Of a stretch of 39,783 bases of DNA, positions 9,001 to 16,101 are shown piece by piece. The notes beneath the pieces were generated by a model that worked only from the letters and a program-made list of their open reading frames with translations, was not told the DNA's origin and made no database searches. The position numbers and the translations under genes were made by a program. Position 1 is the first letter of the stretch, and the number at the start of each line of letters is the position of its first letter. Location of the stretch: contig NZ_NQMR01000086.1 in assembly GCF_002276045.1 (NCBI RefSeq), forward strand, positions 1-39,783. The letters are read 5' to 3'. The DNA is from Pseudoalteromonas sp. NBT06-2 (lineage in GTDB: Bacteria; Pseudomonadota; Gammaproteobacteria; Enterobacterales; Alteromonadaceae).

Positions 9001-9279
9001 AGCGAATCGTTATTTCATTGGCAATCACAAAATAGTGCAAGGCCAGAACACGGCAAAGGATTAAGCTACATAGAGCACATTAAAAACAAAAAGCAGATTA
9101 TATTATTTGTACGTGAGCAGGCTAAAGACGAGAACGGCCGTACTATGGGCTTTATGAACTTTGGCCCAGTGAATTATGTAAAACACCAAGGCCAACAGCC
9201 GATGAATATAACTTGGAAATTAGAACATCCCATGCCAGCAAGTTTGTGGCATGAAACAGCTAAATTGGCGGTTGGTTAA
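6076..9279 (+). CDS. PLD-nuclease / superfamily 2 helicase / DUF3427 fusion protein
   Basis: This is a three-part protein. Residues about 130-270 form a PLD-like nuclease domain with LHAKSYLF (H222, K224) and GYIGSSNLSHSAL. Residues about 315-690 are an SF2 DEAD/DEAH helicase: Walker A ATGTGKT (348-354), DEVHH (442-446), GLTATPERHDG (466-476) and motif VI LQQLGRGLRL. The C-terminal 250 residues are a DUF3427 domain (YTREQILAAFG ... MTTMYHDYAISESLFHWQSQ-like region). The complete 1067-residue length and intact motifs suggest an active ATP-driven DNA translocase with an attached nuclease. Proteins of this architecture recur in defence islands and on mobile elements. A membrane-protein gene follows 18 bases downstream and is probably co-transcribed. 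The specific function is unproven. Confidence 0.9.
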   Translation: MDQVGIYEQLITQIVETNLNRELFYVGERQLEPSEASTWLSRFLTRVVEFAIDAVPNSDERLQKQITLANDLVFWLKDHIKDDNFINENLLDNQGKILTALFDKNNPIAADLPKYTEAIFPLTGLTQSELFCGSNAGISLETELKREIKSADKIYWLVSFIKWAGIRIFKKELEEFTRSGKQLKIITTSYMGATDAKAVEFLASLPNTQVKLSYNTQRERLHAKSYLFMRNTQYHTGYIGSSNLSHSALTNGLEWNLKITSQEIPHIINKSLSTFETYWQSNDFELFNGNAESKTKLHNALSEAKGSFSDNNNYYFEVKPFPHQQEILEQLQTERHLHKRYKNLVVAATGTGKTIISAFDFARFYQQNPHANFLFIAHRQEILKQAQSAYRGVLKNSSFGELWVGNHKPTQYKHLFASIQSINNQLNTLPLGNDYFDYIVIDEVHHIAANSYRGLLKRFKAKILLGLTATPERHDGTDILDDFCGVIAAELRLPEAINRRYLSPFQYFGIDDETDLSKITWKQGRYDVSELTHVYTHSDQRVKRILNSLNEIITNVNQMRALAFCVSKEHANYMMKKCLLKGIKCDVLTSDNSKDRDIKQQQLRSKQINILFVVDIFNEGVDIPEVDTLLFLRPTESLTIFLQQLGRGLRLIEGKECCTILDFVGNSRPEYDFSQKFRALVGKTNKSIKEEINNDFPNLPLGCRIELEEHTQEMILSNIRKAMLNKNKLLSLINNFSLQSHLPLTLTNFLHINPNISLEDLYKIKLNKMGGWAVLSQAAKNGQNETINLAEQERFTTLNKSYYRAINHHLLSCSSVSYLQFLQQLCANNFDLKNLKSNTKTTNKIDSNHINNFALMCHYNFWEQAGPKLGFTSIERSLKALSHKALQQELSEVLTLLIDKIHQQELPTKHAIKTHARYTREQILAAFGVSSFDKKSPAREGVLELKAHKTELLFVTLNKCEKQFSPTTMYHDYAISESLFHWQSQNSARPEHGKGLSYIEHIKNKKQIILFVREQAKDENGRTMGFMNFGPVNYVKHQGQQPMNITWKLEHPMPASLWHETAKLAVG

Positions 9280-9297
9280 GAATACATAAGGTAAAAA

Positions 9298-10005
9298 ATG
9301 TTAGATATATTTAAAATATTAACTGAAGAAGTTGATAAGCAGAATTCAGATTCGCTTTTTTTAACCTTATTCAAATCACTAATACCCACTTTTATCAAAA
9401 CTCTATTCATTAGTGTAATTATTGGGATCGCATTGTTAGTTTTCGATGGTGTTGAATCATTAATATTAGAAAAAGTATTCAATGCTTTTATTTTAATATT
9501 TGTGACATGTTTTTTTATACTTTATATTTATGAACAACTCTTGGATGTTTGGAGAACAGTAAAAAATCCAACTAAAGACATACTAGAACCTATTGTACAA
9601 GCTCTAGAACCACAAGTTGAGTTAACTAATAAACTCACATCATTTAAAAGCATACAACTACAACAAGCGATAGATAGATTAAATTATGATTCACAGAGAA
9701 TTAAATCACGCTTAGGTTTAATGGTAGGCGCTATTGAAAGGTTGGGTATAGTCCCATTCTTAATCGCACTATTTTTTACAGCTCATAAATTTTTTACCAC
9801 TGAACAAATGAGTAGCAATTACACTATAGGTCTCTCATTGATTTCGGGTATATATATCGGTGTGTTAATGTGTACTAGTGCTCTACAGCGCTTTGAATAT
9901 TTTAAGCTAGTTTTGAGTGATGCGAAGAATATTGTAGTAAAAAAGGAAGAATTGTATCAGAGTAAAAAATTAGAATTTTCACAATTAAAAAGCGAACTAC
10001 AATAA
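9298..10005 (+). CDS. Four-helix membrane protein downstream of helicase
   Basis: No family recognised. Hydrophobic segments lie at about 26-46, 57-78, 152-168 and 178-197, with a cytoplasmic-looking amphipathic stretch between the second and third (TNKLTSFKSIQLQQAIDRL) and a charged coiled tail. The start ATG at 9298 has AAGG seven bases upstream and lies 18 bases after the helicase stop, so both should be on one transcript. A perfect hairpin terminator follows. This pairing of a nuclease-helicase with a multi-spanning membrane protein hints at a sensor/effector unit with the membrane protein acting at the envelope, but nothing in the sequence proves it. Confidence 0.6.
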   Translation: MLDIFKILTEEVDKQNSDSLFLTLFKSLIPTFIKTLFISVIIGIALLVFDGVESLILEKVFNAFILIFVTCFFILYIYEQLLDVWRTVKNPTKDILEPIVQALEPQVELTNKLTSFKSIQLQQAIDRLNYDSQRIKSRLGLMVGAIERLGIVPFLIALFFTAHKFFTTEQMSSNYTIGLSLISGIYIGVLMCTSALQRFEYFKLVLSDAKNIVVKKEELYQSKKLEFSQLKSELQ

Positions 10006-10024
10006 TAACGATACTGCACTCTAG

Positions 10025-10050
10025 TTTGGGTTTTAAAATTAAAACCCAAA
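10025..10050. terminator. Perfect hairpin terminator between convergent genes
   Basis: TTTGGGTTTT (10025-10034) and AAAACCCAAA (10041-10050) form a perfect 10-base-pair stem with a 6-base loop. It lies between the ends of the plus-strand membrane protein and the minus-strand LRAT gene, so it can serve both. Confidence 0.75.
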
Positions 10051-10065
10051 ACCTACAAGAAAAAA

Positions 10066-10521
10066 CTAACTCACTGTGTAGTTATATTCTCGAAATAAAT
10101 TTGTTGCCAATAACCCTGCCACTGAACACAATCCAATTGTTATAAGAGGGTTTTTACTGTTTTTTGCTATTACCACTCCTACACTAGCTCCAACTATAGC
10201 TCCATTTAGTTGAGAGCTAGTTGGCTTTCCACTTTTGACTAACGAAACTAAATGCTCACAGTTAAAATCAAACAAGTCATATTCCTTTGCTTGTTCAACT
10301 AAAGAAACCCCTTTCTGTTTAAATTGATTTTGTTGCTCAATATCTAAATCAGAACTAATTACTTTGACTACTTTACCCTGTGCATATTCATTAAAAGTAC
10401 ATATTTCTGCACCATTCGTTGGAGAATTATGTAGTACTTTTCCATTATCTAGCATTACACCAGCATGCTGAACTATTAACTTACTGCGATACAAAATATC
10501 GCCTACCTTTATTTGATTCAT
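10066..10521 (-). CDS. LRAT-domain (NlpC/P60-superfamily) thiol enzyme with hydrophobic tail
   Basis: The first 95 residues are an LRAT domain: VGDILYR, QHAGVML with the catalytic-type His (H19), a second His in KVLHNSP (H31), and the FNCEHLV box with the nucleophile Cys (C88). LRAT-family proteins are Cys-dependent acyltransferases, phospholipases or peptidases. The C-terminal 45 residues hold two hydrophobic Gly/Ala/Val/Ile-rich segments (about 105-117 and 123-140), so the enzyme is probably membrane-attached and may act on lipids. AAGGA stands 8 bases before the ATG. It is divergent from the XRE regulator. A role as a phospholipid-attacking effector is plausible but inferred. Confidence 0.75.
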   Translation of the reverse strand: MNQIKVGDILYRSKLIVQHAGVMLDNGKVLHNSPTNGAEICTFNEYAQGKVVKVISSDLDIEQQNQFKQKGVSLVEQAKEYDLFDFNCEHLVSLVKSGKPTSSQLNGAIVGASVGVVIAKNSKNPLITIGLCSVAGLLATNLFREYNYTVS

Positions 10522-10663
10522 AAATTTTCCTTTATGAGTTATAATTAAAAAGAGTAAAAAACTCTACAAAACACATTTAAATACGTTTAACGCAAATAAA
10601 GTGGTTAGACGTAATATACGGACTTTGTACTTAAAATCAACTACTTTAGTAAAGGTTACTGTT

Positions 10664-11050
10664 ATGGAACAGAAATTAGCTTCATTTTCTTCAGTTTTAG
10701 GTATTGTTATTGCTAATAAACGCAAAGAACTCGCGATTGATCAAGGTGACTTCGCTGCACTTTTAAGCTTATCTCAAGCAAGCTACAGTAGACTTGAGTC
10801 TGGTAAATCAACATTTTCAGTTGATCAAATGTTTGGCTGCGCAAAGGCTATTGGTGTAAGTATTACAGATTTAGTCTCGGCTGTAGAAAATACAATTAAT
10901 CAACTAGAAGAGAAGCAAGATATTAGTGTGAAGATTCCACCTAGGGGTAACGCGAATAAAGCAAAAGATCCAAATACTGGCCTAAGTACTTTTGTTGCGG
11001 GTGCAGCATTAGGTGCATTAATTATAGGGCTTGCTGCAAAATCAAAATGA
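10664..11050 (+). CDS. XRE-family HTH regulator with C-terminal membrane segment
   Basis: Residues about 10-72 are a Cro/CI-type helix-turn-helix (QGDFAALLSLSQASYSRLESG). A short charged linker and then a Gly/Ala/Leu/Ile-rich segment (about 106-124, ending AAKSK) that looks membrane-spanning form the C-terminus. The reading frame is open back to 10601, but the ATG at 10664 has AAAGG 8 bases upstream and gives the usual XRE start. The gene is divergent from the LRAT gene (143 bases between starts), which it may control. A membrane tail on an XRE regulator is uncommon and could tether the DNA-binding domain to the membrane. Confidence 0.75.
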   Translation: MEQKLASFSSVLGIVIANKRKELAIDQGDFAALLSLSQASYSRLESGKSTFSVDQMFGCAKAIGVSITDLVSAVENTINQLEEKQDISVKIPPRGNANKAKDPNTGLSTFVAGAALGALIIGLAAKSK

Positions 11051-11125
11051 GCTTCTTTTAATAACTATGTGAAACTAACTCGTAAGCTTATTTGTAAATC
11101 CATTTATTCAACTATTGGCAATTTA

Positions 11126-11165
11126 AATAAATGGCCAGGATAAATTTAATACCTGTCCATTTATT
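11126..11165. terminator. Strong hairpin between convergent genes
   Basis: AATAAATGG-c-CAGG (11126-11139) pairs with CCTG-t-CCATTTATT (11152-11165): 13 base pairs with one internal mismatch and a 12-base A/T loop. It separates the plus-strand XRE gene from the end of the minus-strand ATPase gene. It lacks a long T run, so it may also be an mRNA-end stabiliser. Confidence 0.65.
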
Positions 11166-11172
11166 CTCTTGC

Positions 11173-12939
11173 TTAAACTGAGTAGACTATATCATCAATA
11201 GTTCTAATCTCATTTTTATATTTATTTTTGCTATCGCTTAAGAAACGGCGCTTTAATAATCCCCCTCCAATAAAAATCACTTTTGCTTTATCATCAAAGT
11301 AACTACTGTTAACTTGTTTCATTTTTAAACCATTAACAGCTTTATTTTTATCCTTTTCATCTCCAGTATCTTCTTCTACTTTAGACTCTGACATAGTTAT
11401 AAACATTTGAGTATCTAATGGGCGGTGTTTATTTACAAAGGTTAAAATCTGATCCAAGCACTCTTGATCGATATCTTCTTTTAAAATAGCATCTAATAAA
11501 AATGGAAGTCTATGTATACCCTTTGTTTCTGAAATGAGCTTATTAAATGCAAAATGGTAAGCCATTATAGTTTTATGTAACTCAACTCCTTGAACAGGAA
11601 AAGATGATATTTTATACAAGTCTTTATAACTAGATTTCGAGAACTCCTTAACGTCAAGCTCATCAAGGTATAATTTAAACAGCTTATAAAACGCTTTATC
11701 TTTTTTATTCCTTTCACTCATAGTTTGCTTTTCTGTTTTAAAGCCTTTCAACAATATCTCATTTCTTGCTAGTTTCTCTTTACAAATATAAGAATCATTA
11801 TTATTTTGTTCATATAACTTCAAATCTGTCTTATGATCCAACCATTCAATAAAGTCTACGCCATTAAAAGTAAAGGATTCTAATATAGAATAATTACTCT
11901 TAATTTCATCGGTATATTTAACTACCTTATTTAAATTAGTGTTGATCGATTTTTGAGTTTCTATTAATTTTTTCTTCTGTTCAGCTTTTGTGGCTTGTGT
12001 ATCATTCAGATTTTGATGATATTCATAAATATTACTTACATTATCGGTTATTACTTGATCACATACTGGACACTGAGCATTGCCCGGTTCTTGCTTTTTT
12101 AAGTTTCGTTCTGTTTGATTTAATATATTTAAACGGGCATTCATAAGACTTTGCTTATTAGATAGCTTAACTATACTATTTCTTGCATCTGTTAGTTTTT
12201 TAAACGCTTCATTATAACTATTTATATACTCATTAGCTTCTTTTCCAAATTTTTCATCTAATAACTTAGCTACTTTAAATTTGTCATTTTTAAGCCGCTT
12301 TTCTATTGACTTTATTTCACTTGTTAAACTGGTTTTATTCAATTTTAATTCTATAAGCTTTTCTCTGTCAAAATCATTGGTTATTCCTAAACAATAATCA
12401 AGATAATCAAGTTTAAAATTTTTATAAAAATTTAAATTTGAGAATGAGTTTCTTAAATACACCCAACCCACTGATTGAGAGACATAATATGGAAGAAACA
12501 ACACCTCTAAAGATGCGGGAGATAAACTGCTTTGAGTTTCCAATTCTAATGTAAAGCCAAGTAGAGCACTCAAATATTTCTTTAATTTAACATGCTCAAT
12601 AGTATTATTAGCGCCTAGCCCTTCAAATCTTTCAATTTTTCCATTTGGTATTTTTATATATATAGAATCTGCCTCTCGAATAATCGAATACTTGCTCACA
12701 ACACTATCTTCAATCAAATCAAAATTTAGGGAAAATACAGTGTATTCATCAATAATATCTTGTAAGTTTTCTTTTTCATCATTAATACCAAAGGTATATA
12801 GCAAGCTTTGAATTAAAGTACTCTTTCCTGATGTATTTCGACCACTAATAATATTCACACCAGAGCTAAAAACCTCTTTAAATGCATCACCATTAATTCT
12901 ATTAAATACAAAAAAATCGTTATATCTTATTGTTTTCAT
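11173..12939 (-). CDS. Rad50/SMC-like AAA ATPase with zinc-hook CPVC
   Basis: Walker A is GRNTSGKS (33-40). Two coiled-coil arms (about 185-285 and 305-420) flank a zinc-hook-type CPVC (290-293). Walker B is the hydrophobic strand RLPFLLDAILKED (about 477-489), just before the last domain. This is the Rad50/RecN/SMC layout but with short arms, as in the ATPases of Lamassu (LmuB) and other ABC-type defence systems. Its ATG overlaps the stop of the upstream nuclease-like gene by four bases (ATGA), so the two are translated together. Expected role: an ATP-dependent DNA-end or structure sensor that licenses the partner nuclease. No signature-motif residue could be assigned with certainty. Confidence 0.82.
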   Translation of the reverse strand: MKTIRYNDFFVFNRINGDAFKEVFSSGVNIISGRNTSGKSTLIQSLLYTFGINDEKENLQDIIDEYTVFSLNFDLIEDSVVSKYSIIREADSIYIKIPNGKIERFEGLGANNTIEHVKLKKYLSALLGFTLELETQSSLSPASLEVLFLPYYVSQSVGWVYLRNSFSNLNFYKNFKLDYLDYCLGITNDFDREKLIELKLNKTSLTSEIKSIEKRLKNDKFKVAKLLDEKFGKEANEYINSYNEAFKKLTDARNSIVKLSNKQSLMNARLNILNQTERNLKKQEPGNAQCPVCDQVITDNVSNIYEYHQNLNDTQATKAEQKKKLIETQKSINTNLNKVVKYTDEIKSNYSILESFTFNGVDFIEWLDHKTDLKLYEQNNNDSYICKEKLARNEILLKGFKTEKQTMSERNKKDKAFYKLFKLYLDELDVKEFSKSSYKDLYKISSFPVQGVELHKTIMAYHFAFNKLISETKGIHRLPFLLDAILKEDIDQECLDQILTFVNKHRPLDTQMFITMSESKVEEDTGDEKDKNKAVNGLKMKQVNSSYFDDKAKVIFIGGGLLKRRFLSDSKNKYKNEIRTIDDIVYSV

Positions 12940-14051
12940 TGTTTAATATCTCTTGTTTGTACATAAGCACATACAATTGCAAAAACTATATTTACATGTG
13001 AAAGTGAATTTGATTTTATCGGAGAACCATAATATGCATCAATAAATGAGCTAATGCAGTCTTCGTCCGTGTAAGTATAATTATCAAAAGTACCATTTTT
13101 CACAAAATCAAATATTTTTTTATATTCAACTTGAGTTTTATCCTTAAATAATTCAAAGGCAATTCCAATATGTTCTTCAGCTTTATTGGATACACTCTTA
13201 CTTATTTGTAATTTTGGACAAAATTCCCGGGCACTATCACGCCAAAATTTAAAAGCTCGTTGCTCTAAATCTATTGTTTTAACTGCTTTTTTAATTTCTT
13301 TACCTTCTAATATCTTACTTTTATCTAAAAGAGATATTTTATTTTTTTGGTTGTACACTAATTCTATAGATTTAAATAAGCTCAATAAAACTTGAACGGC
13401 TGCTTTTGAGTCTGGTATATCTTTAAAGTTATCTCGCATTCTACTATCCAAGACAGCTAACTGATTTTTAGCTGTTTTTGGTAAATCAATCCACTCGTAA
13501 GCTAATACATCAAATTCTGCGTCGCCATACAACTTATTATCATTACTAACACAATTCTTTATTTTAGTTTTCAGAAGATCATCTAACTCTAAAAAACTAA
13601 CATATGTATTATTTTCTTTAACTGTGGTTGTTATATATTTTGCTTTTTCTGAAGGTATATCTTTGTTTATATTGTCAGATTTCAACTCTATCGTACAATT
13701 TGATATAAATATTGATTCAATTTTGAAATCTGAAGATTTAAGTATTGTATCCTTCAGAATAGCCTGACCAACATCAAGCATCTTACCTAGTGGATTTGAT
13801 AAAGCACTTATTGTCCATTTAGGATCAGTCAACTTCTTAGCTTGATAACTTTTTATATGCTCAACTTCATTACTACCTAAATTTTTAAAACAAAAAAGGA
13901 AATCATCAAAATGTTCAATTGATAGAAAATAATCTTTTTTCTCAAATTCAGAGTAATTGTCTAATAACACTAATAGCGAGCAATTTCTCTGAAATTCAAA
14001 ACCTAATAACGCCTCAACACCTGAATTTGCATCAACTTCAGACTCTGCCAT
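12936..14051 (-). CDS. DUF4297/Cap4-like nuclease partner of the ATPase
   Basis: The N-terminus has the pattern seen in DUF4297/Cap4-type nucleases: LLGFEFQRNCSLLVLLDNY (about 16-34), then IEHFDDFLF (E47, D50/D51), then HIKSYQAKK (Q71, K73), i.e. a D...Q-x-K variant of PD-(D/E)XK. The middle and C-terminal 270 residues are alpha-helical without a motif I know; they may dock on the ATPase. TTG at 14054 is possible but the ATG at 14051 has a GAGGGGG site 8 bases upstream. In Lamassu a third gene (LmuC) normally lies between nuclease and ATPase; none is present here, so its job may be done by the C-terminal part of this protein, or this is another two-gene system. Confidence 0.65.
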   Translation of the reverse strand: MAESEVDANSGVEALLGFEFQRNCSLLVLLDNYSEFEKKDYFLSIEHFDDFLFCFKNLGSNEVEHIKSYQAKKLTDPKWTISALSNPLGKMLDVGQAILKDTILKSSDFKIESIFISNCTIELKSDNINKDIPSEKAKYITTTVKENNTYVSFLELDDLLKTKIKNCVSNDNKLYGDAEFDVLAYEWIDLPKTAKNQLAVLDSRMRDNFKDIPDSKAAVQVLLSLFKSIELVYNQKNKISLLDKSKILEGKEIKKAVKTIDLEQRAFKFWRDSAREFCPKLQISKSVSNKAEEHIGIAFELFKDKTQVEYKKIFDFVKNGTFDNYTYTDEDCISSFIDAYYGSPIKSNSLSHVNIVFAIVCAYVQTRDIKQ

Positions 14052-14259
14052 CAATTACCCCCTCACACTTTATTATTGAAAGTTTATAAACCACTTTTTA
14101 TTCTGTTGCGTATTTTGACCTGTTTGTGAAGTCACAGTCTTACTAATTTGCATTACTGTATTAATCATCCAAAAATTTCCCGCCCTTCCTATCTGCAAAC
14201 TAACTAAGTAACGAAAGGGTTTTGCCTTTTACTCTTTTTTCCTTTAAAAATATCGAATC

Positions 14260-15327
14260 TCACCGAATACAATCCATAAACTCCTTCCCCCCAAGCCACA
14301 ACCTTGCCCCGTTATTCGCTGCTATTTGATATGCCCAACTTGTTACTGATTCTGAACGCTGAGCATCGCAATTAAAATATTGGCTGAGTTCGTCATTTAG
14401 GGTATTGCTGTGCTGAACTATATTTTGCTCAAACCAACGATCTTTATGTTCTATGGCTGCTAGATGATCGCGCTTAGCGTTATTACAAGTGCTGTGAGCA
14501 GCTACAAAGTTATGGCCTAAATCATTAGCGTATTTAGTAAAGGGAATAAAGTGATCAATTTCAACTTTACTTGCTTTGTTGTCACTACTTTTGCGATTAC
14601 TATTGAGTGGCTTTTGACAATAAAAACAAGCGTCTTTTTGGATCTCTAGTAATATGGGCTTGGCTTTGGTGATCGTCTGTCGTTTTACACCAAATAAAAA
14701 ATCATGTAATTGGGTTTGGTTGCCTAGTATATTTTGATTCGCTGTAATGCTTTGAATTTTGTTTACCCAAGCACTTCGGGCTAAATGCACCACTAAATCG
14801 TAAAAACGTCTAAAACAAAATGCAATGCTCGGTTTTAAAGTAATGTGCTGTACTGTTTTATCATGTGGGTATAAAAAGCAGTTATCTTGCTTGGCTAGTT
14901 TTTGCAAACGCCACAAAGGGCCTTCTTTTAAGGTTTTTAAGGTATCGCGTTTTATACCGCTCCAATATTCGCTTTTAACCAGCTGATTGGTATTTTTAAT
15001 ATTATTGTTTTGGCATTCAAATAGGCTAGAGATAATTTTGGCTTGTTTGCCAGTGTTTTGCTTAATTAGTAAGTCAGATTCATCAACTTGTGCATCAGCA
15101 CTAAAAGGCACTGCATGTTGCCAATATAGAATAACGAACTTTTCTACAATTTCAGTGAATGGAATAACCAATTCGTAATTTGGATCATCTCTTAACGGTT
15201 GTTCTATGCAAATATCAGCAATGGCATGTAAAAGTGCGTATTTATAGGTGGCGACAAAATCGCCTTCAACCAGTAATCGTTGAATGAAGGTTATAAAGTC
15301 GAGTTGTTTTTGTTGCGATACAGGCAT
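14260..15327 (-). CDS. HNH endonuclease
   Basis: The C-terminal part carries a typical HNH nuclease: CFYCQKPL (C234, C237), VEIDHFIPF (D258, H259), GHNFVAAHSTCNNAKRDH (N273, C281, N283, K285, H288). The first 225 residues are helical and unrecognised, with a basic RDTLKTLKEGPLWRLQKL stretch that could bind DNA. Its start codon overlaps the last base of the methyltransferase stop (TAATG), so the two are translationally coupled. A modification/restriction pair is possible, although the methyltransferase does not look like a DNA methylase. Base composition is less AT-rich than in the Zorya and ATPase genes, suggesting a separate origin. Confidence 0.8.
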   Translation of the reverse strand: MPVSQQKQLDFITFIQRLLVEGDFVATYKYALLHAIADICIEQPLRDDPNYELVIPFTEIVEKFVILYWQHAVPFSADAQVDESDLLIKQNTGKQAKIISSLFECQNNNIKNTNQLVKSEYWSGIKRDTLKTLKEGPLWRLQKLAKQDNCFLYPHDKTVQHITLKPSIAFCFRRFYDLVVHLARSAWVNKIQSITANQNILGNQTQLHDFLFGVKRQTITKAKPILLEIQKDACFYCQKPLNSNRKSSDNKASKVEIDHFIPFTKYANDLGHNFVAAHSTCNNAKRDHLAAIEHKDRWFEQNIVQHSNTLNDELSQYFNCDAQRSESVTSWAYQIAANNGARLWLGGKEFMDCIR

Positions 15328-15989
15328 TAGTGATTTGCTTTATTATAATTTTGCAAATCGGCCTGCTCCTGCGTGCTGTTTGATTTTTCATATTTTTTAA
15401 CAACAATAGCATTTAACCATTGTTCACCTTCGCGTTCTGCGCGTCTATCGCCTGTGATCCATGTTTTATTCAGTTGTAAGTTTTGTTGCTTGGCTAATAA
15501 AGTATTTAAGCTTTGCTCGTTTAAATCGGTAAACAGCCTACCGTTATGTTCGCGTGGTATTGTTTGTGGCTCGCCATATTTAAACGAAACATATAAAACA
15601 CCTTTTTGTTTTAATGCGGTGCTTAGTTTGGTAAATACAGCGGGGAGTTCATTTAACGGTACGTGTAATAAACTGGCGCAACACCAAATACCATCAAAGG
15701 TGTTTATATCTTTTATTTGCTTAAAGTTTTTGTGTAAAACAGGTTGGCCTAAGTATTGTGTGGCAATTTTAACTAACTCTTCACTTGCATCAATTGCGGT
15801 TACTTTAAAGCCTTGGTCTTTAAATGCTTTGGCATCGCGGGCACTGCCACAACCGCCATCTAATATATGACCACCTACGGGAATTAAGGGTAAAAATTTA
15901 TCATATATAGGCTGCATATCAACAGTAAATGTTGAATCACTAAAAGCTTGGGCATTTAGATTGTAATAAGTATTGTTGAGATCAGCCAA
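15327..15989 (-). CDS. Class I SAM-dependent methyltransferase
   Basis: A Rossmann-fold methyltransferase of the TehB/UbiE-like small-molecule group. Motif I is HILDGGCGSARDAKAF (41-56), motif II VTAIDAS (63-69), and FDGIWCCASLLHVP is the post-I/IV region. No DPPY/NPPY DNA-adenine motif or cytosine-C5 motif is visible, so a small-molecule, protein or RNA substrate is more likely than DNA. No ATG occurs near the conserved N-terminus (NTYYNLNAQAF), so TTG at 15989 is taken as start. It is the first gene of a two-gene operon with the HNH endonuclease. Confidence 0.85.
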   Translation of the reverse strand: MADLNNTYYNLNAQAFSDSTFTVDMQPIYDKFLPLIPVGGHILDGGCGSARDAKAFKDQGFKVTAIDASEELVKIATQYLGQPVLHKNFKQIKDINTFDGIWCCASLLHVPLNELPAVFTKLSTALKQKGVLYVSFKYGEPQTIPREHNGRLFTDLNEQSLNTLLAKQQNLQLNKTWITGDRRAEREGEQWLNAIVVKKYEKSNSTQEQADLQNYNKANH

Positions 15990-16101
15990 GTGTTATCCGT
16001 TTTATTATTATGTTATATATTCCATTGACTTAGCTAAGTTAACATAACAATTAGTGTATTTGTACCGTTTTTATATTTTCAGAGCTAAATTTTAAATCCC
16101 C

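Noticed and set aside
10601..10663. N-terminal extension of the XRE regulator
   Set aside because: The 21 extra codons lie before a good AAAGG ribosome site and outside the conserved HTH domain.
15373..15870. 165-codon frame antisense to the methyltransferase
   Set aside because: It is a shadow of the methyltransferase coding frame, with no family resemblance and Cys/Ser-rich composition typical of antisense frames.
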